Source: JAZIHH01 sp036678685 (GTDB lineage: Bacteria > Bacillota > UBA4882 > UBA10575). Taken from it: a stretch of 64,000 bases of DNA. This document shows positions 51,148 to 59,354 of this stretch, piece by piece. Position numbers and translations under genes: made by a program. Within the stretch, counting starts at the first letter, position 1. The number at the start of each line of letters is the position of its first letter. The notes under the pieces are model-generated. The model ran no database searches, was not told the origin of the DNA, and saw nothing but the letters and a program-made list of their open reading frames with translations. The stretch spans positions 1 through 64,000 of the forward strand of contig JAZIHH010000016.1 of the NCBI GenBank assembly GCA_036678685.1, given 5' to 3'.

Positions 51148-52104
51148 CTATTCCTCCATTTCTTCCCGGCTGGTAAGTGAGAGGTAAAAGGAGGTGACAA
51201 TAAAGAGAATCAAAAGTAACAAAACATTTGCCGCCGCGCCCTGGCCAAAGTTGAGATGGGCGAAGGAAAGCTTGTAAGCATACACAGGTAAAACCGTGGT
51301 GGCATTGACCGGTCCTCCGCCGGTCATCGCATAGATGAGACCAAATATTTTAAAAGTATAAATAAATCCGAGAAACAAAACAATCAGGATGGTGGGACGA
51401 AGCAAAGGAAGGGTAATATAATAAAACTTTTTAATAGCACCGGCACCGTCAATCGTCGCCGCTTCATACAGCTGCGGGGAAATAGCGGTCAAGCCCGGAC
51501 TGATTAACATGGTGTTAAAGGAGATCCCTATCCAAATATTGGCAAGCATCACCCCAAAAAGAGCTTTATCCGGCTCGGCTAGCCAAGCAATACCCCTGGG
51601 GATTATTTTCAACCAGACCAGCAATTCATTGATTAAACCGTAATCACCACTGAGCATCCACCGGAAGATGACACTAACGACAACCGTCGGAACCATCAAG
51701 GTTACCAGCAGCAACCCACGGAAAGTGCCGGCTAATGGGAACTCTAAATTAAAGAGCAAAGCCAGAGCAAAACCGATGACAAATTGAAAAAAAATACAAC
51801 CAAGGGTAAAGACGAAGGAATTCTTCAAGACCAGAGGAAAGGTGGAGTCTTTGATTACAGCCAGATAATTTCTTAAGCCGACAAAGTCCTTATTCGGTCT
51901 GAGCAGCGTAATGTGAGTAACATCCTGAATGCTTAAAATAAAGTTGTAGAGAAGAGGATAAACAAGCATGGCAAGGAGAAAGAGAAAAGCGGGAATAATC
52001 CAAATATAACCGGCAAAATGTTCATTTCTCCAAAAAGAACGTGACCTTTTCCGGCCAGTTCTAATTTTCCGGCCAACAATAAACTTGGGTTGTATATCAG
52101 CCAC
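51148..52104 (-). CDS. Sugar ABC transporter permease (MalF type)
   Basis: About 318 residues with six membrane segments (first at about 25-45, AGYIWIIPAFLFLLAMLVYP). The EAA loop is LYEAATIDGAGAIKKFYYIT. The frame opens with TTG at 52134, but the GTG at 52104, after GGGGAGGTACCA, is the better start. It is the first gene of the permease-permease-binding protein-GH31 transcript. Confidence 0.93.
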   Translation of the reverse strand: MADIQPKFIVGRKIRTGRKRSRSFWRNEHFAGYIWIIPAFLFLLAMLVYPLLYNFILSIQDVTHITLLRPNKDFVGLRNYLAVIKDSTFPLVLKNSFVFTLGCIFFQFVIGFALALLFNLEFPLAGTFRGLLLVTLMVPTVVVSVIFRWMLSGDYGLINELLVWLKIIPRGIAWLAEPDKALFGVMLANIWIGISFNTMLISPGLTAISPQLYEAATIDGAGAIKKFYYITLPLLRPTILIVLFLGFIYTFKIFGLIYAMTGGGPVNATTVLPVYAYKLSFAHLNFGQGAAANVLLLLILFIVTSFYLSLTSREEMEE

Positions 52105-52150
52105 TGGTACCTCCCCTTTTGTTAAAATTTCCAATCCTTTTTTCTCTTAA

Positions 52151-52165
52151 CATTTATTATTATTT
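52151..52165. repeat. 15-bp AT-rich element, copy B (upstream of the MalF-type permease)
   Basis: CATTTATTATTATTT, identical to copies A and C, located between the -10 box of the transporter promoter and the permease start. On the minus strand it is part of TGTGATAATATAATAGTAAA plus TAATAATAAATG, very close to copy A. Confidence 0.8.
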
Positions 52166-52171
52166 ACTATT

Positions 52172-52200
52172 ATATTATCACATTTTAAGACTATCGTCAA
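52172..52200 (-). promoter_or_regulatory. Promoter of the ABC transporter / GH31 operon
   Basis: TTGACG (52195-52200), 17 nt and TAATAT (52172-52177) on the minus strand, followed at once by the 15-bp element. Confidence 0.7.
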
Positions 52201-52508
52201 GCAATTTTATCTATTCGATTACAATTTGTTGTATGTTGATAACGCCGCCTTTTTACACCCGCTTATTCAGCCGGGTTCTTAAAAACCGATGTCCTGGTGG
52301 TAACCGGCGATTACCGTATTTCCTGCCGTAACGTTATCACTTGTAAGCAGCGGTTCAGGAGCAGCGTGTACGGTGCTGCTGATGGTAATCGGTTTCCGTT
52401 CCCGGTGTATCGGAAGGGATTATCGCCAAGACGAGTTTTACTTATTCGCTTTCCTGTTTATCATTTATTATTATTTATTTTTATATCGAATGCCAACTCA
52501 CCACCGGG
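52201..52508. other. Intergenic region between the cupin isomerase gene and the transporter promoter
   Basis: This 308-nt gap contains no gene I can support. It carries the third copy of the 15-bp element at 52462-52476, right after the isomerase stop. The middle part (52230-52440) shows no hairpin with a U-run and no known RNA motif that I could recognise. Confidence 0.5.
52462..52476. repeat. 15-bp AT-rich element, copy C (after the cupin isomerase gene)
   Basis: CATTTATTATTATTT, identical to copies A and B. On the minus strand it is preceded by CGATATAAAAATA. No clear promoter accompanies it, so it could be an auxiliary site for looping with copy B about 300 bp away. Confidence 0.7.
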
Positions 52509-53087
52509 TTATCTCTTCCACTTCGGGTTGTCGATAATTACAGGTTCGCCGTTTTCCTCAACAACCAGTTTCCTGAACCCTTTCTCGGCAATCGTACCGT
52601 AATCATGACCGGCATCCGCGCGGAAAACAAAAAAAGTGATTAAAGGGGTAGTCCCCGTATTAATACTACGATGGGCATATCTTGGTGGAACATATACGGT
52701 TTGCCCCGGAATCAATTTTTCCGCGGCCCAGTCTCCTTCCGGATTTTCCATTAAAAGATATCCTTGACCCCGTAAACAGTAGTAAACCTCCGCCGTCTCC
52801 AAAAGACTATGGTAATGGCCCTTTGTCATAAAATACTCATTACCCACTTTACCAGGGTAAACGATACTGGTCCCAAAAAGAAGGTTACTTGGGGTTTGTG
52901 AAAGGTCTAACTCATAGAATTCATAAACCGGATCTTGATAAACCTCAAGCAATTTGTCAAACGCTTTATCGTCCGCAAACATACCCTTTAGATCAGACAG
53001 ATATCTTTTGGTGCTCGTTTTCTCCTTGGATAATCCAGTTTGCAAATCAAAGAAAAGGCTAAAAGGATTAACTGTTCTTTGATTCAT
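52509..53087 (-). CDS. Cupin-type glucose-6-phosphate isomerase
   Basis: About 192 residues, the archaeal-type PGI cupin. The metal motif MTKGHYHSLLETAEVYYCLR (His, His, Glu) and the later histidine in YVPPRYAHRSINTG are present. YLSDLKGMFAD and VYEFYEL are typical N-terminal pieces. The family interconverts glucose 6-phosphate and fructose 6-phosphate with a bound metal. It is unrelated to the usual Pgi and rare in Firmicutes. The ATG at 53087 follows AAGGAGGAATACC; the longer frame runs into the upstream gene. A related sugar phosphate could be the real substrate in this island. Confidence 0.85.
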   Translation of the reverse strand: MNQRTVNPFSLFFDLQTGLSKEKTSTKRYLSDLKGMFADDKAFDKLLEVYQDPVYEFYELDLSQTPSNLLFGTSIVYPGKVGNEYFMTKGHYHSLLETAEVYYCLRGQGYLLMENPEGDWAAEKLIPGQTVYVPPRYAHRSINTGTTPLITFFVFRADAGHDYGTIAEKGFRKLVVEENGEPVIIDNPKWKR

Positions 53088-53100
53088 ATGGTATTCCTCC

Positions 53101-54051
53101 TTAAATATTTTTGCGAAAATCGTTGGCCACCCGTTCCAGTTCCTTAAAGACTTCCGCAGTAAGTTCAATATGAAACACTTCTGCGATCACATGCGTCCAG
53201 CCGTGGATAAAATAGGTCCACCCATCCTCCACGTGGAGGTTCTTTCTTTCCTTTTGTTTTAGAGCCTGATGCATAAAATTAAGTTCACCGCGGTAATTTA
53301 ATTCCCAAACCAGACTATGTTCCGGAAACTCAGCCTGATCGGTTAACGGCGAACCGGGGCGATCTTTCCCTAAACCGGTCGCATTTACGATTAAGGAATA
53401 GGGTTTAACCCTGTGCAGGATGGCATCGGCTTTTTCGGGTTCCGGGGTCAGATGAAATTCCGCCGGGACGTCCGGATTGATCTTTTTTATGATCTCCTCG
53501 ATCTTGGTTAACCGCGGTTGACTCCGGTTGCCCACAATCAATTTTGAGGGGATATTATTACCCTTTTCTTTGTTCAGGAGATAGGAACTGATCGCAATCG
53601 CACTCCCGCCTGCCCCTAAAAGAAAGACTTCACCCCGGTGTTCCTGGAAAAACCGTGGCGGGATAAAAGCTTCCATGGCCAGACCACTGGTAATCGGATC
53701 TTTAGCGTGACCGGTTAAACGACCATTTTCCTTTGAGATACAAGAAAGTTCCCCAAACATTTGGGCGTAGGGATCCAAATAATCAAAGAGATCTTTAGCT
53801 GCATTGTAAAGATCAATTTTATGAGTTGTCACCAAGGCGCCAAGAGATAATTCATCCTCTTTAATAAATTGGACCACATCCCGATAGGCTTGGGGTTCAT
53901 CATGGATCTTGAGATCAATTCCTTTGATTACCGCATCCTTCAACCCCAAAACCTGTGCCCAACGGGGAAATAGTTTCATAATCGAGGATTTCGCCGTACT
54001 TACCCCAATAAAATAGATGGTGGGTTGCGTAGCTTTCGGTAGTAAATCCAT
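53101..54051 (-). CDS. Shikimate-dehydrogenase-like (AroE family) oxidoreductase
   Basis: About 316 residues. The N-terminal half resembles the AroE substrate domain (IYFIGVSTAKSSIMKLFPRW; LGALVTTHKIDLYNAAKDLF keeps the catalytic lysine). The C-terminal half is a Rossmann domain with EVFLLGAGGSAIAISSYLLN, IVGNRSQPRL, LIVNATGLGKD and WELNYRGELNFM. It is longer and clearly diverged from biosynthetic AroE. Being in a sugar island, it probably oxidises or reduces a cyclic polyol or sugar-derived compound. ATG at 54051 follows AGGAAGGG. Confidence 0.75.
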   Translation of the reverse strand: MDLLPKATQPTIYFIGVSTAKSSIMKLFPRWAQVLGLKDAVIKGIDLKIHDEPQAYRDVVQFIKEDELSLGALVTTHKIDLYNAAKDLFDYLDPYAQMFGELSCISKENGRLTGHAKDPITSGLAMEAFIPPRFFQEHRGEVFLLGAGGSAIAISSYLLNKEKGNNIPSKLIVGNRSQPRLTKIEEIIKKINPDVPAEFHLTPEPEKADAILHRVKPYSLIVNATGLGKDRPGSPLTDQAEFPEHSLVWELNYRGELNFMHQALKQKERKNLHVEDGWTYFIHGWTHVIAEVFHIELTAEVFKELERVANDFRKNI

Positions 54052-54071
54052 TATTATCAACCCTTCCTTTC

Positions 54072-55025
54072 TTATTTTGCACCCTTCTTGTTTTGAAAGG
54101 CTTCAGCCGGGTTTCCAACCAAAAACTCTTCAATCACCCTATTATCCAGACCGACCTGTTTCAAAAGGGGAACAAATTTAGTAATGATGTAGTCAAGACC
54201 TATATTACCGCCATAACTTTTCATTCTTTCTCTCGTTACATCAAGTCCCAGAAGAATTTGCCGCTGAAAACCGGCTTCCACCATTTTGGCAATGTGGATC
54301 GCCTCTTCTTCATCAGAATGGTATTTATAGCGACCGATTGTGTCATATTCCAAGTAAACCCCCGTCTCTGCCACCCGGCAGTGATAACCAAAATCCCGAA
54401 GATCCCGGTCCAGGTGGCAAAGGATCAACCCCTTGGGAGACAGTCCCTGGTCAAGAAAGAAATCGATCTGTTCCAACGCTCCTTTACCCATTTCCACATG
54501 GCTTAGAATCGGTAAACCAGTCTCCTTAGCCGCCTCGGCAGCCGCGGTAAAGAGTCGCCGGTAGGCGGGGGTTAATCCCCCAGCTTCGGCGGCAACTTTA
54601 ATCACCCCTGGCTTGGCGGTTATGCGTTGGCAAGGCAAAGCAAAATCCCCATCAATATACATACCCTCACGGTACTCAGAGATAAACAAATCGGTTAGTT
54701 TGTCTTGGGCAATAGTATGAATCCAATGGTCGGATGGGTAAAAGCTTAATTTGTGAAAACCGGTTGAGGCCAGTATATTAATGTTACTGGCTTTCGAAGC
54801 CCGGGATAAGAGCTCCGCCATACGGCCACAGCCAAGGGGCTGGGCGTCAATAATTGCCCGACCGCCAGCCTTTTGGTAGAGATGCAACTCCGCTAGGGTC
54901 TTGGGCCAGGAATCCAAACGCAGGCTGGGATTAACCTTCGCCGAATGTCCATCCGCAATAAAGAGATGTTCATGAGCATGGCAAAATCCCAGCGATTTCG
55001 GGGCAATCGCTCCGGTGACCGTCAT
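54072..55025 (-). CDS. Phosphotriesterase-family metal hydrolase (probable lactonase)
   Basis: About 317 residues. The metal site is recognisable: FCHAHEHLF (HxH), GVIKVAAEAG (bridging Lys), LSHVEMGKG and LCHLDRDL (two His) and LLGLDVTRE (Asp). Proteins of this COG1735 group often hydrolyse sugar or sugar-phosphate lactones. Its place between the Gfo/Idh oxidoreductase and the AroE-like gene suggests it opens the lactone made by a sugar dehydrogenase. The frame opens at 55046; the ATG at 55025, after GAGAGGA, gives the family N-terminus. Confidence 0.85.
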   Translation of the reverse strand: MTVTGAIAPKSLGFCHAHEHLFIADGHSAKVNPSLRLDSWPKTLAELHLYQKAGGRAIIDAQPLGCGRMAELLSRASKASNINILASTGFHKLSFYPSDHWIHTIAQDKLTDLFISEYREGMYIDGDFALPCQRITAKPGVIKVAAEAGGLTPAYRRLFTAAAEAAKETGLPILSHVEMGKGALEQIDFFLDQGLSPKGLILCHLDRDLRDFGYHCRVAETGVYLEYDTIGRYKYHSDEEEAIHIAKMVEAGFQRQILLGLDVTRERMKSYGGNIGLDYIITKFVPLLKQVGLDNRVIEEFLVGNPAEAFQNKKGAK

Positions 55026-55081
55026 GATCGTCCTCTCATTATTCATAATTTCCGTCTTCCCAATCCCCTTTTTAGCCTTGG

Positions 55082-56104
55082 TTAATACTCCAGGGTGATC
55101 TCCCTTTTTTCTTTCAGAGAACGGTTCCCGGCAGTAACAACTTTAACTGCCATTTTGCCGTCAATCCCTGTTACCTCCGGTTGCTCGTCATTAAGTATAC
55201 AATTAATAAAATGAACGGCTTCAGCCAGATAAGCTTCACGGAAGAGTGAACGCCAACTTTTGACGATCGGCCTGACCATACCGCTTTTATAGTTACAAAC
55301 CGTTACGCTTTTTTCATGCACTTGCCCGATAAAAACAACTCCCTCGGTGCCTAAGATCTCAACCCGGGTATCATATCCGTATTTAACCGCCGCTGCGCCG
55401 TCAATCGAGCCCAATAGTCCATTTTGAAATGTGGCGTTTAGCACAAAAGTATCATAGTAGTCCGGGAATTCCTCCTTAACTTCCTGATTACGGAAATTAC
55501 CACCAATCATATGGACGGTCTTAAACTCACTGCCGGAAAACCATCTTAAAGTATCAATATCATGACTGTTCACTTCCGCCAGACAACCATTACTTTTCCT
55601 TAGATCGAACATCCAGCGTTGGGGCTCACTCGGCCCACGGTTGGTGGATTTAACCAACACCGGCTCCCCGATTTCCCCGTTATCAATAACTTTTTTCGCC
55701 TGCCGGAAACTGTCATCGAACCGGCGCATAAAACCAATTTGCAACTTGACCTTGTTTTCTTTAACCGCGGCAATCATTTGGTCGCATTCATCTTCATTCA
55801 TTGCCATTGGTTTTTCACAGAAAATATGTTTACCCGCTTTGGCGGCGGTAACGACAATATCCCGGTGATAAACGGTAGGGGTTGCCACCACGACCGCATC
55901 AATTGAGTCGTTTTTAAAGGCTTCGCGATAATCGGTATAATATTGGTCAACACCAAGCTCACGACAAGCTTTTTCAGAAGCCGGCGATGGATCTACAATC
56001 GCCACCAGTTTAGCGTGGGGAACCTTCGTTTTGTAATTAACCGCATGAATCATTCCGGCTCTTCCCGCCCCGACCACACAAACACCAATGTGATTTCCTT
56101 TCAT
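55082..56104 (-). CDS. Gfo/Idh/MocA family oxidoreductase
   Basis: About 340 residues. It has an N-terminal NAD(P) domain (VCVVGAGRAGMIHAVNYKTK), the EKPMAMNEDECDQMI motif with the conserved lysine (HIFCEKPMA), and a C-terminal substrate domain with SHDIDTLRWFSGSEFKTVHM (the catalytic His/Asp). It is close to inositol and sugar dehydrogenases. It is the first gene of idh-hydrolase-AroE-like-isomerase and has its own promoter. The start may be the ATG at 56104 or the GTG at 56113. Confidence 0.9.
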   Translation of the reverse strand: MKGNHIGVCVVGAGRAGMIHAVNYKTKVPHAKLVAIVDPSPASEKACRELGVDQYYTDYREAFKNDSIDAVVVATPTVYHRDIVVTAAKAGKHIFCEKPMAMNEDECDQMIAAVKENKVKLQIGFMRRFDDSFRQAKKVIDNGEIGEPVLVKSTNRGPSEPQRWMFDLRKSNGCLAEVNSHDIDTLRWFSGSEFKTVHMIGGNFRNQEVKEEFPDYYDTFVLNATFQNGLLGSIDGAAAVKYGYDTRVEILGTEGVVFIGQVHEKSVTVCNYKSGMVRPIVKSWRSLFREAYLAEAVHFINCILNDEQPEVTGIDGKMAVKVVTAGNRSLKEKREITLEY

Positions 56105-56155
56105 TTTCGACACCTTTTCCTTGTAATATTCTATTATTTTTTATTGTTTGTTATC

Positions 56156-56184
56156 ATTTTATCATGAATTTAAAGTGTGGTCAA
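56156..56184 (-). promoter_or_regulatory. Promoter of the Gfo/Idh-hydrolase-AroE-like-isomerase operon
   Basis: TTGACC (56179-56184), 17 nt and TAAAAT (56156-56161) on the minus strand. The sequence across and after the -10 box (TGATAAAATGATAACAAACA) resembles the AT-rich region of copies A and B but lacks the exact 15-bp element. Confidence 0.7.
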
Positions 56185-56235
56185 CTATTTTTAACAGTCA
56201 CGAAAATCCCCGGGAATCTCAGGTTCATTCCTGAT

Positions 56236-56285
56236 AAAAAAAACTCTCCCCGGGCAGTGTTTACCACTGCCCGGGAAGAGTTTTT
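56236..56285. terminator. Strong bidirectional terminator between the opp operon and the catabolic island
   Basis: AAAAACTCT-CCCCGGGCAGTG pairs with CACTGCCCGGG-AGAGTTTTT around a short TTTA loop, with A and T runs on both sides. It closes the opp operon, which ends at 56358. Confidence 0.95.
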
Positions 56286-56357
56286 CCATTCCCTCTACAG
56301 CTGGTGATTTCGGATAGTTTTGCGGAGAAAACCCTTTAGGGACGGGACGGTTAAGAA

Positions 56358-57413
56358 TTATAGATTATGGCAGGCCACCCACTGCCCTTGGCCCAGATCC
56401 GTGACGGGCGGCTCCTCTTCCCTGCATACCGGCAGGACACGGTCGCAACGGGTATGAAAACGGCACCCCGGCGGCGGGGCGATCGGACTGGGCACATCGC
56501 CCTCCAGAAGAATCCGTTTCCGGCTGCGTTCCACCTCGGGATCGGCAATCGGAACAGCGGATAAAAGGGCTTTGGTGTATGGATGCAGCGGGTTCTCATA
56601 CAGGTTTTCACTGGTGACCAGCTCGACGATTTTACCCAAATACATGACCGCCACATAATCGGAGATATATTTAATCATGGAAAGATCATGGGAAATAATC
56701 AGGTAGGTCAATCCCAGTTCATTCTGGAGACGTTCCAGCATGTTCACGATTTGGGCTTGGATCGAGACATCAACCGCGGAAACCGGTTCGTCGCAGACGA
56801 TCAAATCCGGTTCCACCGCCAGGGCCCGGGCAATCCCGATCCGCTGACGCTGGCCGCCGCTGAACTCGTGGGGATAGCGGTTGATATGCTCCGGGTTGAG
56901 ACCAACCAGGTTAAGCAGGTAGCGAATTTTTTCCATACGCTCTTTTTTATTCGCCGCCAAACCGTGAATATCAATCGGCTCGCCGACAATATCGCCCACC
57001 GTCATGCGGGGGTTTAACGAAGCATAGGGATCCTGAAAGACCATCTGCATCTGCCGGCGGTTTCTGAGCCGCAATTCGCCGGTGGCCTTGGTCAGATCCG
57101 TTCCTTTATAAATAACAGACCCGGCGGTAGGACGGTAGAGGCCGATCACAGTCCGTCCGACCGTGGTCTTACCGCAGCCGCTCTCCCCGACCAGGCCCAG
57201 GGTTTTACCTGCATCAATGGTGAAGGAAACCCCGTCAACCGCCTTGATGATACCCCGTCCGCTCCGGGCCCGGTTTTCCCCCGCCGTTTCATCTGCACCG
57301 GCGGCCACGGCGGATAAATTTTCCCCCATGGCGGCCATGCCGCCTTTCTGGCTGAAATATTTCTTCAAATCCACCACTTCTAAAAGCGGAGTATGCTGCT
57401 GCTTTTCGGCCAT
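56358..57413 (-). CDS. oppF: Oligopeptide ABC transporter ATPase OppF
   Basis: A 351-residue ABC ATPase: Walker A GLVGESGCGKTTVG, Q-loop MVFQDPYASLNPRMTVGDIV, signature FSGGQRQRIGIARAL, Walker B LIVCDEPVSAVD and the oligopeptide C-terminal domain with CRFHTRCDRVLPVCREEEPP (Cys motif). Residues about 20-50 contain an unusual insertion (MAAMGENLSAVAAGADETAG) before the first strand of the ATPase fold. It is the last gene of the operon. Confidence 0.96.
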   Translation of the reverse strand: MAEKQQHTPLLEVVDLKKYFSQKGGMAAMGENLSAVAAGADETAGENRARSGRGIIKAVDGVSFTIDAGKTLGLVGESGCGKTTVGRTVIGLYRPTAGSVIYKGTDLTKATGELRLRNRRQMQMVFQDPYASLNPRMTVGDIVGEPIDIHGLAANKKERMEKIRYLLNLVGLNPEHINRYPHEFSGGQRQRIGIARALAVEPDLIVCDEPVSAVDVSIQAQIVNMLERLQNELGLTYLIISHDLSMIKYISDYVAVMYLGKIVELVTSENLYENPLHPYTKALLSAVPIADPEVERSRKRILLEGDVPSPIAPPPGCRFHTRCDRVLPVCREEEPPVTDLGQGQWVACHNL

Positions 57414-57415
57414 GT

Positions 57416-58414
57416 CTAAAGAACCTCCCTTTTAAACCGGACTGCCGGCGCCTGGGGATGCATAAGCCAGCACCTGACCCTTGTCTCGCCAAATTCCGGC
57501 GGCATTTCCTGTGCACATATTTCCATGGCATAATCGCAACGCGGGACAAAAGGGCACCAGGTAAATTTCTGCAACAAATCAGGCGGTTGTCCCCAGATCG
57601 GTGTCAATTTTTTTGTTTTGTCCATATCCAAGCGGGGAACGGATTTCAACAGACCCCAGGTGTACGGATGAGACGGCGACTTCAGGATTTCGTCGACGGT
57701 CCCAGATTCAACAATCTGGCCGGCGTACATCACCAGGACCCGGTCGGCGATCCCCGCGACCACACCCAGGTCGTGGGTGATAAGAATGATAGCCGTCTTG
57801 AGCCGTTGTTTGATCTCTTTTAAAAGGGCCAGGATTTGCGCTTGGATCGTCACGTCCAGGGCGGTCGTCGGCTCGTCGGCAATCAGCAGTTTTGGTTCAC
57901 AGGCCAGGGCCATGGCGATCATCACCCGTTGCCGCATCCCGCCGCTGAATTGGTGGGGATACTGTTTTAAACGCACCTCCGGTTCGGGGATGCCGACCAT
58001 TTTAAAGAGCTCAATTGCTTTTTGCCGGGCCTGACTTTTCGTCATCCCTTTGTGCAAAATCAAATTTTCCGTCACCTGCGTGGCAATGCTTAAAACCGGG
58101 TTTAAAAAAGTCAGCGGATCCTGAAAAATGATACCGATGGTATTGCCACGGATCTTCCGCATCTGCCGCTCGGTTTTTTGCAAAAGATCTTCGTTGTTAA
58201 AGATGATCGAACCACCGGTGATCTTGGCCGGCGGCGACGGCAACAAACGCATAATCGACTGGGCGGTGACACTCTTGCCACAGCCGGATTCCCCCACCAG
58301 AGCCACCACTTCCCCGGGCGACACCTGAAAACTGACCCCCCGCACTGCTTGGACCACACCGGCATAGGTGCTGAATTGTACTTCTAAATCTTTGACCTCC
58401 AGTAAATGCTCCAT
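57416..58414 (-). CDS. oppD: Oligopeptide ABC transporter ATPase OppD
   Basis: A 332-residue ABC ATPase: Walker A ALVGESGCGKSVTA, FQDPLTFLNPVLSIATQVTE, signature FSGGMRQRVMIAMAL, Walker B LLIADEPTTALDVTIQAQIL and a C-terminal CPFVPRCDYAMEIC motif that in this family can bind a cluster. It lies 2 nt from oppF and works as the other half of the ATPase pair. Confidence 0.96.
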   Translation of the reverse strand: MEHLLEVKDLEVQFSTYAGVVQAVRGVSFQVSPGEVVALVGESGCGKSVTAQSIMRLLPSPPAKITGGSIIFNNEDLLQKTERQMRKIRGNTIGIIFQDPLTFLNPVLSIATQVTENLILHKGMTKSQARQKAIELFKMVGIPEPEVRLKQYPHQFSGGMRQRVMIAMALACEPKLLIADEPTTALDVTIQAQILALLKEIKQRLKTAIILITHDLGVVAGIADRVLVMYAGQIVESGTVDEILKSPSHPYTWGLLKSVPRLDMDKTKKLTPIWGQPPDLLQKFTWCPFVPRCDYAMEICAQEMPPEFGETRVRCWLMHPQAPAVRFKREVL

Positions 58415-58426
58415 TACAGCTGCCTC

Positions 58427-59353
58427 CTATTTTCTCATTTTGGGATCAAGGGCGTCCCGGAGCCCGTCACCCAGGAAATTAAAGGCCAACAGGGTGATAC
58501 AGATGGCTGCGGAAGGGAAAAACAACAAATGGGGATGGGACTTCAGACTGACAAGAGCGTCGGACGCAAGCGTACCCCAACTGGCCTTGGGCGCCGACAC
58601 CCCAAGGCCGATGAAGCTGAGAAAAGCCTCGGTAAAAATGGCCTGCGGTATGGTTAGGGTAGCGGTCACAATAATCGGCCCCATACAGTTCGGGATCAAA
58701 TGACGTAATAAAATCCGCCTTTTCGACGCGCCGATGGTGTGCGCGGCCATCACAAATTCCTGCTCCTTTAAACTGAGGATCTGACCGCGGACAATCCGGG
58801 CCATCGGCAACCAATAGACCAGCCCCAAAGCAAGATACATACTGATCAAGCCGGCGTCTTGCGGCAGGATCTCTTTCAAGTAAACCATCAGCAGGATGAC
58901 CCAGAGTAAGAAAGGAATACTGTACATGATATCAACAAAGCGCATCATCACGTTGTCGAGCCAACCACCGACAAAACCGGAAATACCCCCGTATAACACG
59001 CCAAAAATGGTCACGAGGGCCGCCACAAAACCGATGGAAAGGGAGATCCTAGCGCCGTATAAAACTCTGGTAAAAAGATCCCGTCCCAGTCCGTCCGTGC
59101 CAAACCAATGCTCGGCGCTGGGTCCCTGGTTCCGGCGGGAAAAATCCTGCTCGGAATAGGTGTAGGGCGAAAGCATGGGCCCGAAGATGGCCAGAAGAAT
59201 GATTAAAATGATGACCCCCAGACTAATCATGGCCGCCGGATTTTGTTTGAGACGCCGCCAAGCATCTTGCCAATAAGTGGTACTCGGCCGGATCAGTTCC
59301 TTTTGCTCCACCTTTTGTTCTAAAGGTTTAAACAACTCTGGTGACAACTGCAT
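58427..59353 (-). CDS. oppC: Oligopeptide ABC transporter permease OppC
   Basis: A 308-residue inner-membrane permease. The cytoplasmic N-terminus precedes a first segment (AMISLGVIILIILLAIFGPM). A periplasmic loop GTDGLGRDLFTRVLYGARIS and the EAA loop FVMAAHTIGASKRRILLRHL, then IPNCMGPIIVTATL, follow. It pairs with OppB. Confidence 0.96.
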   Translation of the reverse strand: MQLSPELFKPLEQKVEQKELIRPSTTYWQDAWRRLKQNPAAMISLGVIILIILLAIFGPMLSPYTYSEQDFSRRNQGPSAEHWFGTDGLGRDLFTRVLYGARISLSIGFVAALVTIFGVLYGGISGFVGGWLDNVMMRFVDIMYSIPFLLWVILLMVYLKEILPQDAGLISMYLALGLVYWLPMARIVRGQILSLKEQEFVMAAHTIGASKRRILLRHLIPNCMGPIIVTATLTIPQAIFTEAFLSFIGLGVSAPKASWGTLASDALVSLKSHPHLLFFPSAAICITLLAFNFLGDGLRDALDPKMRK

Positions 59354-59354
59354 T

